64,000 bases of DNA from assembly GCF_037095735.1 (NCBI RefSeq), contig NZ_JBAWKD010000010.1, positions 29,272 through 93,271 of the forward strand, in the 5' to 3' direction. This DNA is from Frigidibacter sp037095735. GTDB lineage: Bacteria > Pseudomonadota > Alphaproteobacteria > Rhodobacterales > Rhodobacteraceae. Each line of letters opens with the position of its first letter. The stretch's first letter is position 1. The notes under the pieces were generated by a model. The model searched no databases. It was not told the origin of the DNA and worked only from the letters and a program-made list of their open reading frames with translations. Made by a program: the position numbers and the translations under genes. Below, piece after piece: positions 35,936-44,177 of the stretch.

Positions 35936-38608
35936 ATGGTTCACTCGATGACGGCACTGAACCCGACCCGTTCCGACCTGTTGCAGATGTTCGCGCTCGA
36001 CATGCGCATCACCCGCGCTTCTGGGTTCCGGCTCTTCGACGATCAGGGGCGCCAGTATCTCGACTTCTTGTCGCAATACGGCGCGATGCCCTTCGGTCAC
36101 AATCCCGAACCGCTGTGGGAAGCGCTGGACCGCGCCCGCCGCTCACAGACCCCCACGATGTTGCAGCCGCTGCGTCCGCTCGAGGCCGAACGGCTGGCCG
36201 AGCGTCTGGCCGCGATCACCCCGGGCGACCTCGGGATCACCACCTTCACCAACAGCGGGGCGGAAACGGTCGAGGCGGCGCTGAAGCTGGCGCGGATCCG
36301 CACCGGGCGCGCGGTCGTGCTCTCGACGCAGAACGGCTTCCACGGCAAGACCCTCGGCGCGCTCTCGGCCACCGGCAAGCCGGTCTACCAGGAGGGCTTC
36401 GGCGCCCCAGCCCCCGATTTCGGCTATGTGCCCTTCGGCGACCTTGCCGCGCTCGAGGCGCGGCTCGAGGCCGGGGCGGACCGGATCGCCGCCTTCATCG
36501 TCGAGCCGATCCAGGGCGAGGGCGGCGTGGTCTGCCCGCCCGACGACTATCTCGACGCCGCCATCGCCCTCTGCCGCCGCCACGGCGTGCTCAGCATCGT
36601 CGACGAGATCCAGACCGGCCTTGGCCGCACCGGCGCGCTCTTCGCCTGCGCCCGCGGGCGCGAGGTGCCGGACATGCTGCTGCTGTCCAAGGCACTCGGC
36701 GGCGGCATGATCCCGATCGGGGCCTGCATCGTGCGCCCCTCGGCCTGGGACGAGCGCTTCGGACGGCTGCACAGCTCGACCTTCGCGGGCAATGGCCTGG
36801 CCTGCGCCGCGGCCAATGCCACGCTCGACATGCTGCTGGCCGAGGACGGCGCGATGATTGCGCATGTCGCGCGCGAAGGGGCCTATCTGAAGTCCCGGCT
36901 CGAGGCGCTGCAGACCGCCTATCCCGAGGTCATCGCCTCGGTGCGCGGGCGCGGCTTCATGTGCGGGGTCGAATTCCACGGCTTCGACGGGCGCGACGAG
37001 TCCGCGACCATGGCCTTCGCCAGCCGCAACGGTGCGGCGGTGCCGCTGATCAGTTCCTACCTGCTGAACCGCCAGGGCCTGCTGACCGCGCCGCTGTTCA
37101 ACAGCTCGCACGTGCTGCGCCTGCAGCCCACCCTGATCACCGGCCGGGCCGAGATCGACGAGGCGATGGGCGCGCTCGAGGCCGCCTGCGACATCATCGA
37201 CCGGCGCGAATACGTCGATCTGGTCCGTCATCTGGCCGATCCGGCGCGGATCGTGGCGCCGCGGGTCTCGGCCGAGAACCCGCAGCCCCCGGCCGCCGGT
37301 GCCGCACCCGAGCCGGTGCCCGGCGAGTTCGCCTTCCTGATCCACTACACCGAAGAGAACGACATCCTGCGCTCGGACCCGTCCTTTGCGCGGTTCTCGC
37401 CCGAGGAACTAGCGACCTGGCGCGACTGGGTGCGGCAGGTCGGTCCCGGCCAGGTGCGGCGGCTGGCGAAGATCACCTCGAAGACCGGGGCGAGCGCCGA
37501 GGGCTGGCTGATGTCGGTGCCGCTTCTGCCCGCCGACATGATGGGCGCCAACCGCGGCCCCGCCGCCAGCATGATCCGCGACGCGGTCGATATGGCCGCG
37601 GCGCAGGGCAGCGGCCGCGTCGGGCTGGGCGCCTTCACCTCGATCGCCACCCGCGGCGGCGAGCTGGTGACCGGGCGCGGCGTGCCGGTCACCAGCGGCA
37701 ATACGCTGACCACCATCTCGGCGGTGCAGAGCATCCGCGATCTTGCGCGGCAGACCGGGATAAACCTCGCCACGGCGCATGTGGTGGTGGTCGGCGCCTC
37801 GGGGGCGATCGGTCGTCTAGGCGCCCTGATGCTGGCCCGCGAGGCCGGACGCATCAGCTTGGTCGGCAATGCGAAGAACCCCTTCACACCCAAGCTGCTG
37901 GGCCGGGTCGCGAATGAACTCTGCGACGCGCTGGTGGGTCCGGCGGCCGCGAAGGGCCCCCGGCAGGGGCATCTCGCCACGCGCCTGCGTGAGATCGCGC
38001 CACGCATCGGCACCGTCACTGGCGAGGGCCCGGCCTCCGATCTGGCCGAGCGGATGGTCGCAGCGCTGAAGATCGCGGGCGACGACCCGCCGCCCTTCGC
38101 CTGGAACCTGCCGCTGGCCGATGCGCTTTGCGATGCCGACATCGTGCTGGTCGCGACCAGCTCGGACCGGGCGCTGATCGACCCGCGGCTGCTGCCGCCC
38201 GGCACGCTCGTCTGCGACGTCTCGCGCCCGCCGAATGTGCTCGATGTGCGGGCGCCCGAGGGCAGGGTGCTGGCCTTCGACGGCGGGCTGATCGCGCCAC
38301 CCTTCGAGGTCGACCTCGGCGCTTTCCAGATGCTGCCGCGCGACCGCTGCTGGGGATGCCTGGGAGAGACGATGCTGCTCGCTCTGGCCAGGGAGCCCGG
38401 CGATTACAGCATCGGGGCGCGGCTGTCGCTGGCCCAGGCCGACCGGCTGGCGGATCTGGCGCGGCGACACGGTTTCGAGCCGGCGGCACCACACTGGTAC
38501 GGCCGACCGGTCACCGCGACGGATCTGTCGGACTTCGCCCGCCAACGGCAGCACCGGGACCGCTGGCCGCAGCTGGTTCCGCACGTCCTGTGCCACCGCG
38601 AGGGCTGA
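35936..38608 (+). CDS. Fusion: class III aminotransferase + acyl-ACP-reductase-like domain
   Basis: A protein of about 890 residues in two parts. Residues ~1-430 are a class III PLP aminotransferase: TFTNSGAETVEAALKLAR, NGFHGKTLGALS, EPIQGEGGVVCPPD, DEIQTGLGRTG and the PLP lysine in LLLSKALGGGM (codon 36689). Residues ~460-890 resemble cyanobacterial-type long-chain acyl-[ACP] reductase: GLGAFTSIATRGGELV, SGNTLTTISAVQSIR, the Rossmann motif VVVGASGAIGRLGAL and a Cys in GCLGETMLLAL (codon 38357) that lines up with that family's catalytic Cys (ACFAEAMLL). A single chain could thus make an aldehyde and aminate it, a logic known from PigE of prodigiosin synthesis, where domain order is reversed. 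The start is uncertain (ATG 35936 or 35948; GTG 35867). The product is unknown and the reductase assignment rests on motif recall. Confidence 0.8.
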   Translation: MVHSMTALNPTRSDLLQMFALDMRITRASGFRLFDDQGRQYLDFLSQYGAMPFGHNPEPLWEALDRARRSQTPTMLQPLRPLEAERLAERLAAITPGDLGITTFTNSGAETVEAALKLARIRTGRAVVLSTQNGFHGKTLGALSATGKPVYQEGFGAPAPDFGYVPFGDLAALEARLEAGADRIAAFIVEPIQGEGGVVCPPDDYLDAAIALCRRHGVLSIVDEIQTGLGRTGALFACARGREVPDMLLLSKALGGGMIPIGACIVRPSAWDERFGRLHSSTFAGNGLACAAANATLDMLLAEDGAMIAHVAREGAYLKSRLEALQTAYPEVIASVRGRGFMCGVEFHGFDGRDESATMAFASRNGAAVPLISSYLLNRQGLLTAPLFNSSHVLRLQPTLITGRAEIDEAMGALEAACDIIDRREYVDLVRHLADPARIVAPRVSAENPQPPAAGAAPEPVPGEFAFLIHYTEENDILRSDPSFARFSPEELATWRDWVRQVGPGQVRRLAKITSKTGASAEGWLMSVPLLPADMMGANRGPAASMIRDAVDMAAAQGSGRVGLGAFTSIATRGGELVTGRGVPVTSGNTLTTISAVQSIRDLARQTGINLATAHVVVVGASGAIGRLGALMLAREAGRISLVGNAKNPFTPKLLGRVANELCDALVGPAAAKGPRQGHLATRLREIAPRIGTVTGEGPASDLAERMVAALKIAGDDPPPFAWNLPLADALCDADIVLVATSSDRALIDPRLLPPGTLVCDVSRPPNVLDVRAPEGRVLAFDGGLIAPPFEVDLGAFQMLPRDRCWGCLGETMLLALAREPGDYSIGARLSLAQADRLADLARRHGFEPAAPHWYGRPVTATDLSDFARQRQHRDRWPQLVPHVLCHREG

Positions 38609-38626
38609 GGCAGCCCGGCAAGAAGA

Positions 38627-38648
38627 AAGGGGCCCCGCGGGGCCCCTT
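38627..38648. terminator. Strong bidirectional terminator
   Basis: A perfect 10-base stem AAGGGGCCCC / GGGGCCCCTT with a two-base loop, between the converging fusion gene (ends 38608) and VPLPA-CTERM gene 3 (ends 38670). Confidence 0.8.
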
Positions 38649-38669
38649 CCAAAGTCGATGTCCCGAAGG

Positions 38670-39344
38670 TCAGGCCTTCTTGCGGCGCATGGCGCGCAGG
38701 CCGCCCAGACCGCCGACGCCCGCGAGCAGCAGCAGGCCCGCCGCCGGCAGCGGAACCGGGGCCGGGGTCGCCCCGTAAGAGATCTCGTTCAGCGAGCCGT
38801 CGACGCTGATGACCGCACCGGTGTCGAGCATGAAGGACAGCGTGGCGATGCTGTTGAAGTCGGCGTCGCCCGTGAACTGCGAGAAGTAGAGGTAGGGGTT
38901 GAACCCTGCCGTCAGCTGTTCGGAATAGGTGCTGGTCATGCCGAAGGTGTCGGTGGCCTCGACCGAGAACAGGGCGGTGGCGTCGAAATAGCCCACGTCG
39001 AAATAGAAGTAGGGGTTGTCGCCCAGATCGATGTCACCGAGGTTGGTGTAGGTCAGCGTGGCCTTGCCGGTCGCGCGGTCCTTGTTCGAGAACGACAGGG
39101 TGCCGTCGACGGATTCAAGCTCGGTGGCGGCCACGGGGCTGGGGCCGCCGGTGTTCTCGGCGGTCAGGGTGCGCTGGCCGGGGCCGAAGGCGATGGTCGA
39201 GGTCGACGTCACGCCCGCGTAGGGCACGTCGACGGCCTGCTGGGCGATGGTGAAGCTGTCGAGCACGACGGTTGCGGCAAAGGCCTGACCGGCGAAGGCG
39301 GTGGTCGAAAGTGCGGCGATCACGCCGGCGACTCGCAAATTCAT
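38670..39344 (-). CDS. VPLPA-CTERM sorting domain protein (third)
   Basis: 224 residues. Signal peptide MNLRVAGVIAALSTTAFAGQ, a beta-rich body rich in Thr, Tyr and Asp with repeated FYFDV/YFYF-like strands, then the sorting tail PAPVPLPAAGLLLLAGVGG with a basic end (MRRKKA). ATG at 39344 has GAGAGGAGA upstream, which decides the start against the longer frame. Not closely similar to paralogues 1 and 2 outside the tail. Candidate substrate of the exosortase at 5210. Confidence 0.9.
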   Translation of the reverse strand: MNLRVAGVIAALSTTAFAGQAFAATVVLDSFTIAQQAVDVPYAGVTSTSTIAFGPGQRTLTAENTGGPSPVAATELESVDGTLSFSNKDRATGKATLTYTNLGDIDLGDNPYFYFDVGYFDATALFSVEATDTFGMTSTYSEQLTAGFNPYLYFSQFTGDADFNSIATLSFMLDTGAVISVDGSLNEISYGATPAPVPLPAAGLLLLAGVGGLGGLRAMRRKKA

Positions 39345-39821
39345 TCTCTGTCTCCTCTCAAATGGGGCGGCATTGCAGCAATACAGCGACTTTCCCGGGG
39401 CTATGGTATGCCGATCCGGACGCAGGGCAAGAAAGCTACGACAAAGCAAATAAACTTCTATGCTTTCGACTGTACCCAGTAGCAGGACAAAACTCTAGAA
39501 GGGATGTGGATTTTCCCTCGTTCATGCTGCCGGGGGCCGGGCGGAATCGTCGCTTCAGGCGGAGATCTGGGGCCAAGCTCTGCTGTGACGGTCATTTCCG
39601 GCCGATCACAGCGAAAGCCGTCTGTCCCCTCGGCGGCAATAGTCTGTTTCCTTCGAGTCATCTCCGGCCCCGGCGCGGCCCCGGGTCTCTGGGCAAAACT
39701 CCGCCAACGCAGCGCCTCCATCCCCTTCGAAGCCTTGGTCGGGCTCCCGCAAGCTCACTTGCAGATCGGCATGCACGATGCACGGCACCGCCGAAACCAC
39801 GGGCTGGGCGCACCGCTTACA
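39345..39821. other. Leader of VPLPA-CTERM gene 3 and edge of transposon-derived DNA
   Basis: 477 bases. The part nearest the VPLPA gene is less GC-rich (39430-39500) and suits a promoter on the - strand. The rest has no recognisable gene; the readable IS3 remnant starts at about 39822. Confidence 0.45.
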
Positions 39822-39992
39822 GTGAAGACCCTGAAGCGCGACTACGTTCAGGTGACACCGCTGCCGGACGCCGAGACGGTCCTCGGGTTGATCGGATCAT
39901 GGATCGAGGATTACAACGATCACCACCCGCACTCAGGGCTGAAGATGCGCTCGCCCCGCGAGTTCATCGCAGCTCAAACCGCAACCGCCTGA
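39822..39992 (+). pseudogene. IS3-family transposase, C-terminal remnant
   Basis: About 56 residues in frame, VKTLKRDYVQVTPLPDAETV and WIEDYNDHHPHSGLKMRSP, the end of the DDE integrase domain of IS3-family OrfB (the YN..HPHSGL..SPREF pattern). Upstream frame is lost, so this is a truncated, inactive copy. Confidence 0.85.
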
Positions 39993-40038
39993 GTGCCCGG
40001 CGAAACGGGGGGCAAGACCAAGATGCCGCATCTACTGG

Positions 40039-40482
40039 ATGCGCAACGCCTTGGCTCACGCTCCGGCAAAGCAGCGCACCGCGGTGGCGGCGATGCTGAA
40101 GACGATCTTTCCCCAGGAGAGCAAGGCCGACGCCGAGGCGCAGTGGAATGTCGTGGCCGACGCGCTGCGGGAAAAGCAGCCCGAACTCGGTGCCCTGATG
40201 GACGCCTCCACCGACGATATCCTCGCTTACATGTCGTTTCCTCGCGAGTGCTGGACCCAGATCGCCTTCACCAACCCGCAGGAACGTGTGAGCCGCGAGG
40301 TGAAACCTCGAGCCGACGTCATAGGGATCTTCCTGAACGATGCTGCCATCATCCGCCTCGTCGGTGCGCTGATGCTCGAGGCCAACGACGAGTGGGCCGT
40401 TGCGCGACGATACATGAGCCTTGAAACGCTCGCCCGCGCCACCGGCAATACCAGCATTAGGCTGCCTGCCGTGGCTACCTGA
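40039..40482 (+). pseudogene. IS256-family (Mutator) transposase, C-terminal remnant
   Basis: 147 residues from MRNALAHAPAKQRTAVAAML to a natural stop, with DILAYMSFPRECWTQIAFTN, NPQERVSREVKPRADVIGIF and LEANDEWAVARRYMS: the conserved final third of Mutator-type transposases. The N-terminal two thirds, including most of the DDE residues, are missing; the left neighbour is an IS3 remnant 46 bases away. Confidence 0.88.
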
Positions 40483-40865
40483 CAGACCCTGACCTCTCAG
40501 AAGGTCGGCGCTCCTACACCATGCCGTGGGGCACTATGTGGTTGGATCCTCCCATAGTAGAGCTCTGATCATACCACGGCACCGACTTGCGCTGCGGTTC
40601 GAACAAGGGCCGTCCACCCCATTAAAGTTGCACGCCTAAACGCACCCAGAAAGACCCTGCGCCCGCGCCGCGGGGCTCAAAGGGGAAAATCCAGAAATCT
40701 ACGACCCTGCCGGAGGGATGTCGGCGAAAAGGTCAAGCCTATGTCCACGGGAAAGGGCAGAGCTTGAGCAAAATTCACATATAAAATCATTTGAAATCAA
40801 TTATTTAAACAACTAATCTGTCAGCACTGCCAGCATCGGCAATGGACCCGTTTTCAGGAGAACCC
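40483..40865 (+). promoter_or_regulatory. AT-rich promoter region at the left edge of the island genes
   Basis: 383 bases without a gene. Bases 40775-40815 are strikingly AT-rich for this window, directly before the 40866 gene, and GTTGCACGC occurs at 40626-40634, matching the motif at 2896 and 25250. The left part probably holds the right end of the IS256 remnant. Confidence 0.4.
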
Positions 40866-41291
40866 ATGACCTCTTTCCTCTGCGCCTCGGCGCTCTGCAC
40901 TATCGAGGCGGACACGCTCGACTTGGCGATCGTCGATCGGATTGCCGCCCTGCTCGGCACCTCTCTCGCGCCCGACAGCATTCGCGAGATCGAGACGCAC
41001 GAGGAGCCGGACCTGCCAAAATTCGTGGTCCTGGGCCTCTTCTCGCCGTTGCAGGAAAACTGCACGCTCGTGGTCTGCGCGGATATTGAGGACCGCATCG
41101 TGCGCGGCCGGCTCGTGCCCGATGCCCTTGTCGCCGCCGCGCGCAAGGCTTGGTGGCAGGAGGACGTGGATTATTGTGCCTGCTCCTCGCAGCTGGACAT
41201 GCGCCTGGCTTGGCGTCTCGGCGTCATGCCCGTTCCGAGCTATGACGACATCGCCGATCACTCCCCGCTCGCCTTTTGCGATGCAGCGTGA
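40866..41291 (+). CDS. Hypothetical protein (141 aa)
   Basis: ATG at 40866 with AGGAG nine bases upstream. An acidic, soluble-looking protein (MTSFLCASALCTIEADTLDL...) with several Cys (CALCT, CTLVVC, YCAC) but no motif I recognise. First gene of the island carrying the AAA+ ATPase and primase-helicase. Good ribosome site and preceding AT-rich tract make it a likely real gene. Confidence 0.65.
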   Translation: MTSFLCASALCTIEADTLDLAIVDRIAALLGTSLAPDSIREIETHEEPDLPKFVVLGLFSPLQENCTLVVCADIEDRIVRGRLVPDALVAAARKAWWQEDVDYCACSSQLDMRLAWRLGVMPVPSYDDIADHSPLAFCDAA

Positions 41292-41717
41292 CGGGTCTGC
41301 CCTGCCGGCCGTTGGGGGCTTGACCTTCGGCGCCGGCATGGCCATCGTCGCCCCATGATTTCTTGCGACACCCTCTTTTCGATACGCTGACCCGCACCCT
41401 TCGCGGGACAAGCCTGTTTGGCCCGGAGCCGGGTTCAGATCGAGATAGAGGAGGTTCAGGATCCATGATCCGGACGAAATCAGTCGTTTTCCCTGTCATC
41501 ACGCGGCCCGTTTCCGTGTTGCCCATCTTCAGGCATCCCATCCCGTCCTGTCCGGCATACGGGCATCGCGCAGGATGAGCCTTCACGCGCCGCTTCGGCG
41601 TGGCTGAAAGATTCTTCGGAAAAAGACCAACCGGCCCGTTACAGCAGATCGACCGTGAAGCGACTCTTCGCGGCGTGAGCCTGTCTGCGTGCCGGGGAGC
41701 CATGGAAAGAGCCCCCG
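41292..41717 (+). other. Gap between the hypothetical gene and the AAA+ ATPase
   Basis: 426 bases with one small ORF (41465-41578, listed separately). No repeats or terminators that I can support. Confidence 0.4.
41465..41578 (+). CDS. Possible 37-aa small protein
   Basis: ATG at 41465 preceded by GAGGAGGTTCAGGATCC, a strong ribosome site at good spacing. The peptide (MIRTKSVVFPVITRPVSVLP...) is basic and Pro-rich, with no known family. The ribosome site is the only support. Confidence 0.35.
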   Translation: MIRTKSVVFPVITRPVSVLPIFRHPIPSCPAYGHRAG

Positions 41718-43349
41718 ATGAAGAAGATCGGATCCACTGACGCCGCAGGGCGTGACCGTCACCGCCTGCGGGCCATTGAGCATAGCATCCGCCGCATCGT
41801 CGCGGCGCGGATCGCTGGCGATGTCGAGCGTGCCGCCCGGATCCGCCGCGGCGCCGGGCTGGCACTGACGCCGCAGATGCTGCGGTTCATCGCCGACCGG
41901 CTGCGGCTCGCCCGCGCGCAGAGCCAGCATGTCGCGGCCATCCGCCTCGCGCTGATCCACAGCCATGGCGATGCTTACAAGTTTTTCCGCGACCGGCATA
42001 CCGCCAGCGCCGACTGGACGCAGGACCGGGTGGCGCGCGAGATGCGCCGCGCGCGGCGGAGCGGCCGGGACGAAGCGCTTGCCGAGAACTTGGACGAGGT
42101 CCGGTGCGAGCTCGTCCGGCTCGAGCTCAACGACCCGCTGGGCACGGCCTTCCCCTGGGCCACGCAGCTGCGCGCGGCCTACCTGACCGATGCCGTGTCG
42201 GGCGACAGGCGCCTGCGCTGGCGAGCGCAGCAAGCCGAGCTTGAGGCGCTGAGACTGAAGGAGGTTGCTCGCGAAGCTAGGGATGGCGCAAGGGGCGATG
42301 CTTTCACCATGCCCAAGCCCCCCGGCGGGGCGGTCGCGACGGCGGAGGCCTCGCGACAGGAGGGCCTGTGGAAGCCCATGGCGGGAAGCGCGACCGGCGA
42401 TGCCGTGCCGGACGAGGTTGTTAAAGGCACTGAAAAAGACACCGTAAAAGAAGCTGCAGGGTGGGGCGCTGGCCCTGCACTTCCGCCGCGTCATGTCCGG
42501 CTTCACGAGGCCTCGGATCTGGAAGGGGCGGCCCGCGGCAGCGAGGAGGCGCGGCTTCGCTGGACGCTTCGCCAGTCGTTGGCGAAGCCGCAGGCGCTGA
42601 AGGGGCCCGAAACCCGCGATGCCATCGACCTGCTCTATGCGCGGCTCTTCGAGGAAAGCCCTTGGCTCCGTGGACCGATCGAGTGGATGTGGCAGCGCCA
42701 TCTCGACTGCCTGGATGATCCAGACCGGGCGCTGCGGCTGCCGCCGCTTCTGATCCTGGGGCCGCCCGGCTGCGGCAAGACCCATCTCGCACAGCGCTTG
42801 GCCGCACTGTCGGGCACGGCCTCGGCGCGCGTCGACATGTCGGGCGCTGCGGCCCCCTGGTCGGTGGCGGGGGGCGAGTTTGGCTGGCGAAATGCTGGGC
42901 CGGGGATCGCGGTGACGACCATCGCGCGGTCGGGCACGGCGAACCCGCTCATCCTGCTCGACGAGATCGAAAAGGCCGGTGCGACCCATGCCGGCGATCC
43001 GCTGAACGCGCTCTTGCCGCTTCTACAGCCCGAGACGGCGCGGACCTTCCGCTGTCCCTGGCTCGAGGCGCCGGTGGACCTGTCGCACCTATCCTGGGTT
43101 CTGCTCGGCAACGGGATCGGGCGGCTGCCTGCCCCGCTTCTGGACCGGCTGGCGATCCACGAGGTCGGCTATCCGGACGGGCGCGACCTGCGCGCGCTGG
43201 TCGAGCACCGGCTCGGGGCTGTGGCCGCGGACCCTTCCGTGCTTGAGACTGCCGCCCGCGCGCTCAAGGCCGGCCGGCTCACTCTGCGCGGGCTCGGCCG
43301 GATCGAGGCGGAATTCCGCCGCATCGACCGCAATCCGCGCCATCACTGA
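41718..43349 (+). CDS. AAA+ ATPase (Lon/ClpX-like core)
   Basis: 543 residues. An Arg-rich helical N-terminal half (residues ~1-330) precedes an AAA+ module: Walker A LILGPPGCGKTHLAQRLA with Lys354, Walker B LILLDEIEKAG with Asp415, then a sensor-1 stretch WVLLGNGIGRLPAPLLDR (Asn) and an arginine-rich C-terminal lid. The core resembles the Lon/ClpX-type unfoldase clade but no protease domain follows. ATG at 41718 with GGAAAGAG upstream. It lies in the same island as a primase-helicase, so a role in element replication, partition or transposition is possible. No exact family is recognised. Confidence 0.8.
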   Translation: MKKIGSTDAAGRDRHRLRAIEHSIRRIVAARIAGDVERAARIRRGAGLALTPQMLRFIADRLRLARAQSQHVAAIRLALIHSHGDAYKFFRDRHTASADWTQDRVAREMRRARRSGRDEALAENLDEVRCELVRLELNDPLGTAFPWATQLRAAYLTDAVSGDRRLRWRAQQAELEALRLKEVAREARDGARGDAFTMPKPPGGAVATAEASRQEGLWKPMAGSATGDAVPDEVVKGTEKDTVKEAAGWGAGPALPPRHVRLHEASDLEGAARGSEEARLRWTLRQSLAKPQALKGPETRDAIDLLYARLFEESPWLRGPIEWMWQRHLDCLDDPDRALRLPPLLILGPPGCGKTHLAQRLAALSGTASARVDMSGAAAPWSVAGGEFGWRNAGPGIAVTTIARSGTANPLILLDEIEKAGATHAGDPLNALLPLLQPETARTFRCPWLEAPVDLSHLSWVLLGNGIGRLPAPLLDRLAIHEVGYPDGRDLRALVEHRLGAVAADPSVLETAARALKAGRLTLRGLGRIEAEFRRIDRNPRHH

Positions 43350-43444
43350 CCGATCCCCAATATATCCCCGACGGGGACCCCGCCCATGCTCGCCTCCCCG
43401 CTTTCGACCCTAATTGGGCTCGCCCGCACCGTCACCGCCTCGGG

Positions 43445-43741
43445 GTGCGGTTTCTGGCGCAGCTCATCACCGTGTTGGTCGCGCCGCTGGCGCTGGCCGC
43501 GCTTACCCTCGTGCCGTTAGGCCTCACTCTCGGCCGCTTGATCCTAGGCGCGGCAATCGTCTGCACGATCATGCTGTTGCGGCGGGATGATCCGCGCCTT
43601 CTTCTGTGGAAAGCACCGTCGCGCTGGGTTCCGCGACCATGCGCTCTCGAGCTTGGTGTCCGGCCGCAAGCCTTTGTCATCCGCCGTCACCCTCACGCGG
43701 CGGTTTTCGGGGTTCTTCGGTTCTTCCGGCGTTGCCGTTGA
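43445..43741 (+). CDS. Hypothetical small membrane protein
   Basis: 98 residues from a GTG at 43445. Two adjacent hydrophobic segments (FLAQLITVLVAPLALAALTL and GRLILGAAIVCTIMLL, residues ~3-40) followed by an Arg-rich cytoplasmic tail. No known family and no strong ribosome site; the 3' end overlaps repeat copy A at 43702. May be real or chance. Confidence 0.4.
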   Translation: MRFLAQLITVLVAPLALAALTLVPLGLTLGRLILGAAIVCTIMLLRRDDPRLLLWKAPSRWVPRPCALELGVRPQAFVIRRHPHAAVFGVLRFFRRCR

Positions 43742-43956
43742 GTGAGAGAACGGGATCCTTCCTTTCTTCTCTTCTTTCCGGAGTGAAGAGAGAGAGAGAG
43801 AATCCGAGAAACCCCGAAACCTACCTCTCGGAACAGGGATAGGGTCGGTTTCGGGGTTTCTCGGATCTTTTTCCTTCGTTTCCGTTCAAGGAAGATAGAT
43901 CCAGGTTCTTTCATTCTACAGAAGGGGTTAGGAGAACCGAGAAACCCCCAAAAACC
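43702..43956. repeat. Four ~21-base repeats in nested inverted orientation
   Basis: Copies at 43702-43723 (+), 43802-43821 (-), 43847-43867 (+) and 43934-43956 (-), built on GGTTTC-GGGG-TTTCTCGG. The inner pair forms a perfect 20-base inverted repeat with a 25-base spacer, followed by CTTTTT; the outer pair is imperfect. They lie between the AAA+ ATPase and the primase-helicase. The core TCGGGGTTTC is shared with the iterons beside repA (57029, 57051). Could be an origin or Rep-protein binding array; the inner pair alone could also serve as a terminator. Confidence 0.7.
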
Positions 43957-44108
43957 CTGCGCGAAGAGGACGGCGGGCCGTCGGGCCACTTTTTTCTGGC
44001 AGCTGGGCGCGTTTTTTTCGAAAAGCCGTTCGTCCGTTTTCAACCCTGTCCCCGAGACTGGTCGCAGAAGCTTCAAGGCTTCCCCAATATCTCAAAAGGA
44101 CAAGAAAA

Positions 44109-44165
44109 ATGCAGACCTCAGGCAAGACCACCTTCTCCCACACCGCCGCGCGCCCGGCCGGCTGA
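44109..44165 (+). CDS. Possible 18-aa leader peptide before the primase-helicase
   Basis: ATG at 44109 preceded by AAAAGGACAAG; encodes MQTSGKTTFSHTAARPAG then TGA at 44163, 12 bases before the primase-helicase ATG. The gene after it has its own GGAGG site. May be a translated leader or chance. Confidence 0.35.
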   Translation: MQTSGKTTFSHTAARPAG

Positions 44166-44177
44166 GGAGGATCCGCG

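Noticed and set aside
40626..40634. sigma-54 type promoter (GG-N10-GC) reading of the recurring GGCARGG...GCA element
   Set aside because: In the copies at 13506, 19271 and 25243 the spacing between GG and GC is 11 rather than 10 bases, so a sigma-54 site is not supported.
41583..42989. 468-residue - strand frame opposite the AAA+ ATPase
   Set aside because: No motifs; the + strand frame has Walker A and B motifs and a ribosome site.
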